This document shows positions 25,521 through 33,424 of a stretch of 49,383 nt of DNA, in pieces (position 1 is the first letter of the stretch; each line of letters opens with the position of its first letter). The DNA comes from Comamonadaceae bacterium CD01 (lineage in GTDB: Bacteria; Pseudomonadota; Gammaproteobacteria; Burkholderiales; Burkholderiaceae_C). The position numbers and the translations under genes were made by a program. Location: positions 1 through 49,383 of the forward strand of contig PGEI01000011.1 of NCBI GenBank assembly GCA_002894305.1, in the 5' to 3' direction. A model generated the notes under the pieces. That model saw nothing but the letters and a program-made list of their open reading frames with translations. It did no database searches and was not told where the DNA came from.

Positions 25521-26006
25521 TCAGATCGGCGTCTTGAACACGCTGGCGTCGGTGTGCACCAGCTCCAGCGGAAAACGGCGGCCGGCCAGGTAGTCCTCCA
25601 GGCTGGCCAGCAACAGCGGGCTGCGGTGGCGTGCGCTGCAGGCGCGGATCTCGTCGGCGCTCATCCACAACGTGCGCACGATGCCGGTGTCGAGCGCGCG
25701 CGCGCTGTGGTGCATGCCCAGCTGGCCGGCAAAGGCAAAGCGCATATAGGTCATGTCGTCGCCGGTGCGCGTCTTGATGAAGCGGTTCAGGTAGATGCCC
25801 ACCAGCGCGCGGGGCGTGAACTCGAAGGCGGTCTCCTCCAGCACCTCGCGCGCGCAGGCTGCAACGGGGGATTCACCCGGATCGAGATGGCCGGCCGGGT
25901 TGTTGAGCTTGAGCCCGTCGCGGGTGTGCTCCTCGACGAGCAGGAAGCGGCCCTCGCGCTCAATGATGGCGGCCACGGTGACGTTGGGTTTCCAGCGGTT
26001 TGGCAT
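25521..26006 (-). CDS. NudJ-like Nudix hydrolase
   Basis: A 161-aa Nudix pyrophosphohydrolase. The Nudix box is GHLDPGESPVAACAREVLEETAF (residues 39-61), with REVLEE intact and alanine in place of the last glycine. The N-terminus MPNRWKPNVTVAAIIEREGRFLLVEE fits NudJ, which in E. coli acts on thiamine pyrophosphates and nucleotides and is encoded directly before mnmA. I chose the ATG at 26006 to match that N-terminus. Here mnmA, on the same strand, lies 17.8 kb downstream, with catabolic genes in between. Confidence 0.88.
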   Translation of the reverse strand: MPNRWKPNVTVAAIIEREGRFLLVEEHTRDGLKLNNPAGHLDPGESPVAACAREVLEETAFEFTPRALVGIYLNRFIKTRTGDDMTYMRFAFAGQLGMHHSARALDTGIVRTLWMSADEIRACSARHRSPLLLASLEDYLAGRRFPLELVHTDASVFKTPI

Positions 26007-26159
26007 GGCGGCGATTATCGCCACGTGGGCTGAAAGCTTCGCGTCAGCCCAGGCGCCGACGGTTTCCATTCCACAGAACAGTACATCCATGCCTGCGGCG
26101 TGCTTGCCCGAAGGACGCGCACACCCATCTGTGCTGCCGCATGAATACCTTTAATATTT

Positions 26160-26192
26160 TTGTACTAATACAAATATTATTTACTAATACAA
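26160..26192. promoter_or_regulatory. AT-rich operator/promoter region with direct repeats
   Basis: TACTAATACAA occurs at 26163-26173 and 26182-26192 (19-bp period). The first copy is part of the dyad TTGTA-CTAA-TACAA (26160-26173). TATTAT (26175-26180) and TACAAT (26188-26193) could be -10 elements. The region lies about 75 bp before the thioesterase gene and probably binds a regulator, perhaps the nearby IclR protein (inference). Confidence 0.4.
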
Positions 26193-26268
26193 TGATTGCG
26201 AGGTGCCTCGGCTGCAGGTGCAGCTGGTCCGCTGGAACGACATCCGGCGATTTGCCATGGAGCGCAGC

Positions 26269-26697
26269 ATGACCCCTGAAGATCTTGTTCAGCAACATTG
26301 GAAGCGCCGCGATCTGCCCGGCTTCATGGGACGGGCGGGGCCGCTGTGGACGCGACGTGAGGGCGATGCATGGGCCTACGCCATCCTTGCCGATGAGGCG
26401 CACCTCAACCCCGCCGGAGTGGTGCACGGCGGCGCGCTGCTCACGCTGCTGGATCACGCCATCAGCAGCGTGGCCTGGGAGGCCTGCGGCCGCCTGCCGT
26501 GTCTGACGCTGCAGCTGGACACGCATTTCATCGGCTCGGTGCGCGCGGGCCAGCTGGCGCAGGCAGGCGCACGGCTTGTGCGCCGCACCGGCTCGCTGGC
26601 CTTTCTGCGCGGCGAGGTAACGGTGGAGGGCGAAACCGTTCTCACCGCGCAGGCGCTCATGAAGGTCGTGCGCACGGCGCCGGGAGACAAGCCATGA
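26269..26697 (+). CDS. PaaI-family hotdog thioesterase
   Basis: A 142-aa hotdog protein. NPAGVVHGGALLTLLDHAISSVAWEA carries the PaaI signature HGG with the downstream aspartate, and LQLDTHFIGSVRAGQLAQAGARLVRRTGS is the central sheet. GGAG six bases before 26269 decides this start over upstream in-frame ATG 26257 and GTG 26203. It is 49 bp upstream of the IclR gene on the same strand and next to an acyl-CoA ligase/CaiB operon, so a role in recycling those thioesters is plausible. Confidence 0.87.
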   Translation: MTPEDLVQQHWKRRDLPGFMGRAGPLWTRREGDAWAYAILADEAHLNPAGVVHGGALLTLLDHAISSVAWEACGRLPCLTLQLDTHFIGSVRAGQLAQAGARLVRRTGSLAFLRGEVTVEGETVLTAQALMKVVRTAPGDKP

Positions 26698-26746
26698 CGG
26701 TCTGCGTCTGCGTTCTAAGATTGGCGCTGTCTCGCCACCCCACGCC

Positions 26747-27616
26747 ATGACGTCCGCCATCGCAAGCTGGCTGGGGCCCCTGGGACGGTTCAACCCGCGA
26801 AGCTCCGCCATGCCCGCCAAGACACAGGCCACCACCTCCGAAAAGAAGAAACCCGCAGCGCGCACAGTGCGCGTGCGGCCCGTACCCGCGGTCAGCCGCT
26901 CCATTGCCATCCTGCGGCTGCTGGGCCAGGTGGGCCAGCCCTTGGGCGTGAAAGCCATCGCCGACGAACTGGCCCTGGTGCCCAGCACCTGTTTGCACAT
27001 CCTGCGGGTGCTGGTGGCCGAGGAACTGGTGACATGGGACGCCGCCACCAAGCGCTACGCGCTGGGCAACGGCATGATCAGCCTGGCGCGCAGCGTGCTG
27101 GAGCGCAGCGGCTTTCCGCAGCTCATCCAGCCCGCGCTCGACCGCCTGGCAGGGCGCTTCGGCGTCACGGCCATGGGCGTGGAGATCACAGCCAAGGACA
27201 GCGTGGTGGTGCTGGCCCTGTCGCACTCTAATCAACCCTTTCGCGTGCACACCGATGTAGGCAGCCGATTCGACACCCTGGTCAGCGCCACGGGCCGGCT
27301 GATCGCGGCGCATGGTGGTCAAAGCTGGGCGGATCTGCGCAAGAAATTTGCGCAAATCCACTGGGACAAGGCGCCGCGCTTCGAGGCGTGGAAGAAGGAA
27401 GTGGAGCTGGCACGCGCGCAGGGTTTCAGCGTGGACCGGGATCATTTCATGGCCGGCCTGACGGTGGTCGCGGTTCCCGTCTTAGCCGGTGGCCGGCTTG
27501 CCTACACCGTGGTGGTCGTGGGGCTGAGCAGCCAGCTCACGACGGTGGCCACCGACCTGCTGGCCCAGGAGATGATGCGAGAGGCACGCGAGGTCTCAGG
27601 TCTGCTGGTGGAATGA
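26747..27616 (+). CDS. IclR-family transcriptional regulator
   Basis: A 289-aa IclR-type regulator. After a basic, disordered N-terminus the winged helix (about 47-110) reads VPAVSRSIAILRLLGQVGQPLGVKAIADELALVPSTCLHILRVLV. The C-terminal ligand domain (about 125-285) contains VTAMGVEITAKDSVVVLAL and FSVDRDHFMAGLTVVAVPV. No ribosome site marks either ATG 26747 or ATG 26810 (22nd codon); TAAGAT at 26716-26721 is a possible -10 that favours the first. It faces the Bug-CaiB-MaoC-ligase operon tail-to-tail across a shared terminator and is its likeliest local regulator. Confidence 0.9.
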   Translation: MTSAIASWLGPLGRFNPRSSAMPAKTQATTSEKKKPAARTVRVRPVPAVSRSIAILRLLGQVGQPLGVKAIADELALVPSTCLHILRVLVAEELVTWDAATKRYALGNGMISLARSVLERSGFPQLIQPALDRLAGRFGVTAMGVEITAKDSVVVLALSHSNQPFRVHTDVGSRFDTLVSATGRLIAAHGGQSWADLRKKFAQIHWDKAPRFEAWKKEVELARAQGFSVDRDHFMAGLTVVAVPVLAGGRLAYTVVVVGLSSQLTTVATDLLAQEMMREAREVSGLLVE

Positions 27617-27647
27617 CGCACAAAGGGCCCGAATCGGGCCCTTGCGT
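27616..27647. terminator. Bidirectional intrinsic terminator between IclR and Bug genes
   Basis: A hairpin with stem AAGGGCCCG/CGGGCCCTT (27623-27631 with 27635-27643) and 3-bp loop, extended by ACGC/GCGT around a bulge. TTCTTTCTCTC follows on the plus strand. It sits between the converging IclR and Bug genes. Confidence 0.75.
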
Positions 27648-27659
27648 TCTTTCTCTCGC

Positions 27660-28646
27660 TCAGTCTGCGCGTATGCCCGCAGCCTCGATCAGCGGCCCCC
27701 ACTTCTTGCGCTCGACTTGCGCAAACTCGGCCAGCTGTTCCGGCGATCCGCCTGCAGGCTCGAAGCCCAGGTCAAGCAGCTTCTGGCGCGTCTCGGGCCG
27801 CGCCAGCGCCTTGTTCAGCGATGCACTCAAGGCGGCAATGACCGCGGGCGGCGTGCCCTTGGGGGCATACAGCGCGTTCCAGGCCACGACTTCGAAGCCA
27901 TCGACGCCTTGTGCGGCAATCGGCACTACCCCCGGTACCAGGTTGCTGGGCTGGGCCGAGGTCACACCGACGGCGCGCAGCTTGCCTGCGGCCAGGTGGG
28001 GGCGCAGCGCGGTGGGCGTATCCACGATGATCGGCAGCTGGCCGCCGATGACGTCGGTGATCGCGCCCCCCGAGCCCTTGTACGGGACGCCGAACAGCGG
28101 AGTCTGGGCGCGCTCCTTGAGCAATTCCACTACCAGGCGCGCCGTGGTCGAGGGCATGGCGATGTCGGCGCCGCCCGTGCTGCGCCGGGCGGCTCCCAGT
28201 ACGTCGGAGACCGAGGTGAAGGGCGCACTTGTGTTCACCGCCATGACCATGGAGAAGGCGCCGACCAGGCCGATGGGCTCGAAGTCCTTTTCCGCGTCGA
28301 ACGGTATCTTGGAGTAGAGGAACTGGTTGAGCACGTGGGTTGCATTGGTGCCCATCGTGAGGGTATAGCCGTCGGCTGGTGCGCGCGCCACCAGTTCGGA
28401 TCCAAGGTTGCCACCCGCTCCCGGACGGTTCTCGACGACGAAAGGCTCGCCCAGATCCTTGGACATCAGGTCGGTGATGTAGCGGGTGACGATGTCCGTA
28501 CCCTGGCCCGCGGCGTAGGCCACGACGATCCGGACAGGCTTGGACGGATAGCGGCCCACAGCGGTCTGTGAATCCTGGGCATGGGCGACGGGGGCTCCGG
28601 CAAGCAGGCACGCGGTGGCCGCGCACAGTGCGAAAAATTTACGCAT
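27660..28646 (-). CDS. Bug/TctC-family periplasmic receptor (CaiB/MaoC operon)
   Basis: A 328-aa secreted receptor. Signal peptide MRKFFALCAATACLLAGAPVAHAQ ends at about residue 24. Bug motifs are KPVRIVVAYAAGQGTDIVTR, GEPFVVENRPGAGGNLG, VPYKGSGGAITDVIGGQ and VAWNALYAPKGTPPA. AAGGAG precedes the ATG. It is the last gene of a four-gene minus-strand operon, 45 bp after the CaiB gene, and likely binds the acid processed by those enzymes. Confidence 0.93.
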   Translation of the reverse strand: MRKFFALCAATACLLAGAPVAHAQDSQTAVGRYPSKPVRIVVAYAAGQGTDIVTRYITDLMSKDLGEPFVVENRPGAGGNLGSELVARAPADGYTLTMGTNATHVLNQFLYSKIPFDAEKDFEPIGLVGAFSMVMAVNTSAPFTSVSDVLGAARRSTGGADIAMPSTTARLVVELLKERAQTPLFGVPYKGSGGAITDVIGGQLPIIVDTPTALRPHLAAGKLRAVGVTSAQPSNLVPGVVPIAAQGVDGFEVVAWNALYAPKGTPPAVIAALSASLNKALARPETRQKLLDLGFEPAGGSPEQLAEFAQVERKKWGPLIEAAGIRAD

Positions 28647-28691
28647 GATGTTGTCTCCTTGGTCTTTTCTTTGGGTTGAATCGTAGGGTGC

Positions 28692-29897
28692 CTACCCTGC
28701 CAATGACGCGGGAGCCGCGCCGCTGGCCTGCAGGGCCTTACTTTCGTCTGGGGCGTACCCCAGTTCGTCCAGAACCTCGCCCCGGTGCTGGGCGAACGCG
28801 GGAGGGCTGGCCTGCGGCCGCCCCGGTGTGCCTGCCAGCCGCATGGGTGCGCGAAGGCCTGTGTAACGACCCGTGCGCACGACCATGTCGCGGTGCGCGC
28901 AATGCGGATGCGCCAAGGCCTGCGGCACGGACAGCACGGGGCCCGCGGGCACACCGGCTCTCATCAGCGCGTCGCACAGCGGCCCGCTGTCGAGATGGGC
29001 GATGGCCAGCTCGATGGCTGCGCGCAGCTCATCGCGGTGCGCCAGGCGTGCAGTGTTGGTTGCGAAGCGTGCGTCCTCCTTCAGGTACTGCAGCCCGACG
29101 TGCGTGCAAAAGCGCTTGAACTGTCCGTCGTTCAGGATGCCGATGAACAGCTCCCCATCGCGCGCACGGAACTTGTCGTAGGGCGCGATGTTGGGATGGG
29201 CGCTGCCCAGCAGCTGCGGGCTTTGCTGCGACGCGAACCAGTTGGACGCGTGCGGCAACAGCAGACTCAGCGCCGTGTCATACAGCGTGGCCTCCACACG
29301 CTGCCCCTGTCCGCTGTGCCCGCGCGCCAGCAGCGCCATCAGGATGGCCGACAGCGCCACGTAGCCGGTGAGGTGGTCGACCACTGGTATGCCCACGCGG
29401 GTCGCGCCCGTGGCGGCGTCGCCGTTGATGCTCATCACCCCGCACAGCGCCTGCAGCACGGCGTCGTAGCCCGGCAGGCCGCCCAGCGGCCCGTCAGCAC
29501 CAAAGCCCGTCACGCTGCAGTACACAAGGCGCGGGTAGGCGGCCGCCAGCGCCTGCTCGTAACCCAAGCCCCAGCGCTCCATGGTGCCGGGCAGGAAGTT
29601 CTCGATGAGCACGTCCGCATCGGCCAGCAGCCGGTGCAGGACTTCCTGCCCGCCCGGAGTGGACAGGTTCAGGCTGATCGAGCGCTTGCCCCGGTTGAGG
29701 GCCGAGAAGTAGGCCGCCTGGCCGTCCAGGTCGAACGGCGGCCCGAGCTGGCGGGTCTCGTCCCCGCCGGGCGGCTCCACCTTGACGACCTGCGCGCCAT
29801 GGTCGGCCAGCATCTGGGTGCACAGAGGGCCGGCAAGCACGCGGGTCAGGTCCACCACCTTCAGGCCGTGCAGCGCGGCGTGGCGGTTGGCGTCCAT
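28692..29897 (-). CDS. CaiB/BaiF family (class III) CoA-transferase
   Basis: A 401-aa class III CoA-transferase that moves CoA between carboxylic acids through an aspartyl-CoA anhydride. The N-terminus LKVVDLTRVLAGPLCTQMLADHGAQVVKVEPP is diagnostic. Catalytic D174 lies in GIPVVDHLTGY. The start at 29897 is five bases after the MaoC stop, in line with the family N-terminus, although the frame stays open far upstream through the MaoC gene. Donor and acceptor acids are unknown. Confidence 0.92.
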   Translation of the reverse strand: MDANRHAALHGLKVVDLTRVLAGPLCTQMLADHGAQVVKVEPPGGDETRQLGPPFDLDGQAAYFSALNRGKRSISLNLSTPGGQEVLHRLLADADVLIENFLPGTMERWGLGYEQALAAAYPRLVYCSVTGFGADGPLGGLPGYDAVLQALCGVMSINGDAATGATRVGIPVVDHLTGYVALSAILMALLARGHSGQGQRVEATLYDTALSLLLPHASNWFASQQSPQLLGSAHPNIAPYDKFRARDGELFIGILNDGQFKRFCTHVGLQYLKEDARFATNTARLAHRDELRAAIELAIAHLDSGPLCDALMRAGVPAGPVLSVPQALAHPHCAHRDMVVRTGRYTGLRAPMRLAGTPGRPQASPPAFAQHRGEVLDELGYAPDESKALQASGAAPASLAG

Positions 29898-29902
29898 GGT
29901 CG

Positions 29903-31060
29903 TCAGCCCCGGGAGGGCAGGATGACCACGCCACCGCCCAGTACCGACAGCTCGTCGTCCTGGTTGCGGGCCTCCTGCTCGATCTCGACCATGTGCTGGC
30001 CGTTCTCCACGAACTTGCGCTTCACGCGGCCCTTGATGAACAGCATGTCGCCCTCGGGGTTGTGGCGGCGGATCTTGCAGCTGGCTTTGTGCAAAAAGCC
30101 CGTGTCGCCCATCCAGTTGGTCAGGTGGTGCGTGAGCCACGAGGTGCGCTCGGGACCGTAGTCGTAGGCGCCGGGCGCGCCGACTTCGAGCGCGAAGTCT
30201 TCCTCCCAGTGCACGCGCTCGGGGCAGTCGGGGATGCCGAAGCGGTTCTTGATACCCACACCGGGGTGCGCATCGATGAGCTTCCAGGCCAGCTTGTTGG
30301 CGCGGATGTACAGGCCGCCCCAGCCCTGGGCGTAGGCGATGAAGCCGGTCACGGTCATCGGGCCCTTGAACATGGTGGGCAGTTCCTCGCCCTCCTTCAC
30401 GTCCTCCCAGTAGCGCGGGGTGGCGCCGCGGATTTCCTCGTTGCGGTAGAGCTTGTAGGCCTCGCCCAGCTCCTCGTCGGTGTAGCGGCGCGGCTCGCGT
30501 GCGCGCACCTCCTTGTACTTGGTGCCCACCTCGCGCGCATGGTCGCGCTCGGTGCGAAAGCACCAGCTGTCGGCCTCGGCCACCTTGTCGCCGGTCTGGT
30601 TGAAGAAATCCACGTGGTAGATCTGCTGCACGGCGCGGCCGGCGAAGCGCGTCTGGTGCTCGATCAGGTCCTTCAGGTGCGCCTCGGTGTGGATGGCGTC
30701 GTTGCGGCGAATCGGCTTGTGCCAGGTCCAGTCGGCGCCCGACCACATGGCGTGCACGCCCGGCAGGCCGCCCACGTAGCCCGAGACGATGCGACTGGTG
30801 GAGAACAGGAAGCTGGGCAGCGCCACGATGCCGCCGTAGTGCGTCTTGGCCGCGTAGTCCGGGTCGCACCACAGCGGGTTGTCGTCGCCGATGCCGTGGG
30901 CGTAGTGGCGGATGTTGTCGCGCGTGGCCTCGTAGCACCAGGGCTCGACGGTGTTGCCGATCTTCTGGCCGATGCGCTCGCGCAGTTCGTCGAGGCCGCT
31001 TTCGGTGATCTTGGGGAAGCTGCGCTGCTCGGGCAGGGGCTGGGACAAGATTGCTGACAT
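29903..31060 (-). CDS. MaoC-type acyl dehydratase (double hotdog)
   Basis: A 385-aa protein with two hotdog domains, the first of the FAS1-like/MaoC_dehydrat_N type (CYEATRDNIRHYAHGIGDDNPLWCDPDYA, about residues 42-70, with the D-x4-H-like hydratase motif) and a second from about 215 (MTVTGFIAYAQGWGG). Such enzymes hydrate or dehydrate enoyl-CoA or related thioesters. It lies between acyl-CoA ligase (71 bp upstream) and CaiB (5 bp downstream). Related MaoC proteins include mesaconyl- and itaconyl-CoA hydratases, so a branched dicarboxylate is one option, unproven. Confidence 0.85.
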   Translation of the reverse strand: MSAILSQPLPEQRSFPKITESGLDELRERIGQKIGNTVEPWCYEATRDNIRHYAHGIGDDNPLWCDPDYAAKTHYGGIVALPSFLFSTSRIVSGYVGGLPGVHAMWSGADWTWHKPIRRNDAIHTEAHLKDLIEHQTRFAGRAVQQIYHVDFFNQTGDKVAEADSWCFRTERDHAREVGTKYKEVRAREPRRYTDEELGEAYKLYRNEEIRGATPRYWEDVKEGEELPTMFKGPMTVTGFIAYAQGWGGLYIRANKLAWKLIDAHPGVGIKNRFGIPDCPERVHWEEDFALEVGAPGAYDYGPERTSWLTHHLTNWMGDTGFLHKASCKIRRHNPEGDMLFIKGRVKRKFVENGQHMVEIEQEARNQDDELSVLGGGVVILPSRG

Positions 31061-31131
31061 GTGAAGTCTCCTGGGTCTACTGGTTGGAAAAGGGAAGGGG
31101 AGAAGGGAAAGAAAGGGACGGGAAGCGGAAA

Positions 31132-32685
31132 TCAGGCCGGGGCGGCGCTGGCATCGCGCTCGCGCAGCACCTTGCGGTGCACCTTGCCGGCGGGGGTCTT
31201 GGGCAGTTCGGGCACAAAGGCCACGTGGCGCGGGTATTCGTGCTGGCTCAGCTTGGAGCGCACCAGGTCCTGAACCTCCTGCACGAAGGCGTCGCTGGCC
31301 GCACGGTCGCTGACGACAAAGGCCTTGACGACCTGGCCGCGCACCTCGTCGGGCACGCCGATGGCGGCGGCTTCGAGCACGTCGGGGTGCAGCAGCATGG
31401 CGTTTTCGATCTCCACCGCGCTCATGGTCCAGCCGGCGGAGATGATCACGTCGTCGGCACGGCCGCCGTGGTAGTAGTAGCCGTCTTCATCGACGCGGCC
31501 CAGGTCCTTGGTCGGTATCCATTCGCCCTTGCGCAGCACCATGAGCTGGCCCGTGGCGCCGGGCGGGCAGGGGCGGCCTTCGGCGTCGTGCACCTCGATG
31601 CGCGTGCCCGGCACGGGCTTGCCGAGCGAGCCGCGCTTGACGGGGAAATCGGGCGCGCCGGGGTAGCTCGCCAGCACCACGCCGATCTCGGTGGTGCCGT
31701 ACATGCTGCACACCTCCAGGCCGAAGGTGCGGCGCACGAAGTCGGCCGTGTCGTCGTCGATGGGCTCGCCGGTGAACGAAAGCTTGTCGAAGCAAAACGT
31801 GTAGTCGCCCGCCTTGCCGCAGTTCTTCATCATGCGGTAGTGCGTGGCCGCGGCCGACATGTTGGTGAAGCGGTGCTGCGACAGCGCCTGCAGCAGCCGC
31901 TCGGGGTGAAAGCGCCCGCTGTACGCGCCCACGGTGAGGCCCATGCCCAGCGGCGCCAGCGTGCCGTGCCACAGGCCATGGCCCCAGGCGGGCGACGAAG
32001 GGCAAAAGAACCGGTCGCCCGGGCGCAGGCCCGTGCCGTACAGCGCGGCCACCGTGAGCGTGACCAGCGCCCTGTGCGTGTGCTTGACGGCGTCGGGCAG
32101 CTCGCGCGTCGTGCCCGAGGTGTACTGAAAAATCGCCAGGTCGTCGGCCCGCGTCTGCACCGCGTAGTGCGCGGGCAGCGTCTGCAGGCTGGCGTGAAAG
32201 GCGCCGTCGTAGACCATCACCGGCACCTGCGTCACGCCTGCGGCGACCGGCTGCTTGTCGACGTTGGTGACGATCAGTGCGGGTTGGCAGTCGTCGACGC
32301 GCAGGCGGATGCCGTCGGGGCCGAACAGCGTGAACATGGGCACGGCGATGGCGCCGCGCTTGATGACGCCAAACATCGCCGCATAGAAGGCGCGCGAGGG
32401 GTCGAGCATGATCGCCACGCGCTGGCCGGGCTGCACGCCGCGCTGCTCCAGCCAGTGCGCAAAGCGCGACGAATCCTCGGCCAGCTCGCGGTAGGTGATG
32501 ACCTCGTCGACGCCGTCCGCGTGGGCCACGATCAGCGCGTCACGGCCGCTGGCGGCGTGCCTGTCCACGCACTCGTGGGCGATGTTCAGGCGCTCGCGGT
32601 CGCCATCAAAAAGCTCCCAGAGTTTCTCGGACGAGAAATGCGCCTGGGCGTCCGCATAGCTCTGGTAATCGGTGAGTCGGGGCAT
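31132..32685 (-). CDS. AMP-forming acyl-CoA synthetase
   Basis: A 517-aa ANL-superfamily ligase. The ATP loop YTSGTTRELPDAVKH differs from the common TSGTTGxPK form, as in some benzoate/medium-chain ligases. SMYGTTEIGVVL (A5 motif), DLGRVDEDGYYYHGGRADDVI (A7-A8) and the catalytic lysine region TPAGKVHRKVL (A10) are present. GGAG lies nine bases upstream of the ATG. It is first in the operon with MaoC, CaiB and Bug and sits under a perfect 26-bp palindrome. It activates the imported acid to the CoA ester; the acid is not identified. Confidence 0.9.
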   Translation of the reverse strand: MPRLTDYQSYADAQAHFSSEKLWELFDGDRERLNIAHECVDRHAASGRDALIVAHADGVDEVITYRELAEDSSRFAHWLEQRGVQPGQRVAIMLDPSRAFYAAMFGVIKRGAIAVPMFTLFGPDGIRLRVDDCQPALIVTNVDKQPVAAGVTQVPVMVYDGAFHASLQTLPAHYAVQTRADDLAIFQYTSGTTRELPDAVKHTHRALVTLTVAALYGTGLRPGDRFFCPSSPAWGHGLWHGTLAPLGMGLTVGAYSGRFHPERLLQALSQHRFTNMSAAATHYRMMKNCGKAGDYTFCFDKLSFTGEPIDDDTADFVRRTFGLEVCSMYGTTEIGVVLASYPGAPDFPVKRGSLGKPVPGTRIEVHDAEGRPCPPGATGQLMVLRKGEWIPTKDLGRVDEDGYYYHGGRADDVIISAGWTMSAVEIENAMLLHPDVLEAAAIGVPDEVRGQVVKAFVVSDRAASDAFVQEVQDLVRSKLSQHEYPRHVAFVPELPKTPAGKVHRKVLRERDASAAPA

Positions 32686-32749
32686 GGGTGCTGGTCTCCT
32701 TTTGAGTGCACCCAGTTTCGAAATTCAGGGAGTAATTGTCAAATACAAC

Positions 32750-32775
32750 TTTTAATTGTCTATAGACAATTAAAA
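32750..32775. promoter_or_regulatory. Perfect 26-bp palindromic operator upstream of acyl-CoA ligase
   Basis: Arms TTTTAATTGTC and GACAATTAAAA flank TATA, all self-complementary. A further half-site TAATTGTC is at 32733-32740. The core TTGTC-TATA-GACAA is like GntR-family (FadR/VanR-type) operators. It lies 65-90 bp upstream of the ligase start in an AT-rich island; no GntR gene is in the window. Confidence 0.6.
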
Positions 32776-32923
32776 TTACTCGTCTACCCTGATGCGATAC
32801 GGATCTTCTGGAGTGGAAACCTGGCTGTGGAAACCTTGGCGCCAGGCATCTGGCAACCGTGGCACAGACCATCCCGAAGCGCGGCAAGCGCCAAAGCGAG
32901 CGACGACAGCGGGCCTACCCAAA

Positions 32924-33424
32924 TCAGCGCTGCAGCGCTGCGGTCATGTAAACGGCGTCGTCGCCATAGCCGGCCAGGCGCCGACGCTGCTCCTCGTCCT
33001 GCAGCACCTGCACCGCAAAGCCCTGGCGCTGCCAGTAGCCTTGCGAGCCCTGCACCGACACCAGCGCTCCGTGGCGCAGCCCCGCGGCAACCGCCTGGGC
33101 GCGCAGCGTGGCCAGCAGGGCATGCGCCAGGCCCTGGCCGGCGCAGACGGGCAGCACTGCCATGTCGTGCAGATAGATGGCGTCGGGCGTGGCGGCGGGC
33201 TCGAAGTCGCCATGCAGCGGCGTGACCTTGCCCAGCTGCGAGCGGTAGGCTGCCAGGTAGGCCAGCACCTGGCCATCACGGGCGATCACCAGCGAGGCGT
33301 TGGCGCTGCCGGCCAGGCGACGGGCGTAGACCGCGGCGCTCTCAAGCAGGCCGTCGCCATAGCAGGCGCGCTGCACTGCCAGCAGACCCGGCAGGTCGGC
33401 CGGCGCCAGCAGGCGCGGTGTCAT
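32924..33424 (-). CDS. GNAT-family N-acetyltransferase
   Basis: A 166-aa GNAT protein. Motif A, which binds the acetyl-CoA pyrophosphate, reads LHDMAVLPVCAGQGLAHALLATL (about residues 94-116), and VQGSQGYWQRQGF is the motif-B region. The ATG at 33424 overlaps the TGA of ribE (ATGA). The acceptor substrate is unknown, and its coupling to riboflavin synthase does not suggest one. Confidence 0.87.
   Translation of the reverse strand: MTPRLLAPADLPGLLAVQRACYGDGLLESAAVYARRLAGSANASLVIARDGQVLAYLAAYRSQLGKVTPLHGDFEPAATPDAIYLHDMAVLPVCAGQGLAHALLATLRAQAVAAGLRHGALVSVQGSQGYWQRQGFAVQVLQDEEQRRRLAGYGDDAVYMTAALQR

Noticed and set aside
29898-30938. In-frame upstream extension of the CaiB gene, seeming to be a 748-aa fusion
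   Set aside because: The extension is the wrong frame of the MaoC gene; CaiB begins at 29897 with the standard family N-terminus.
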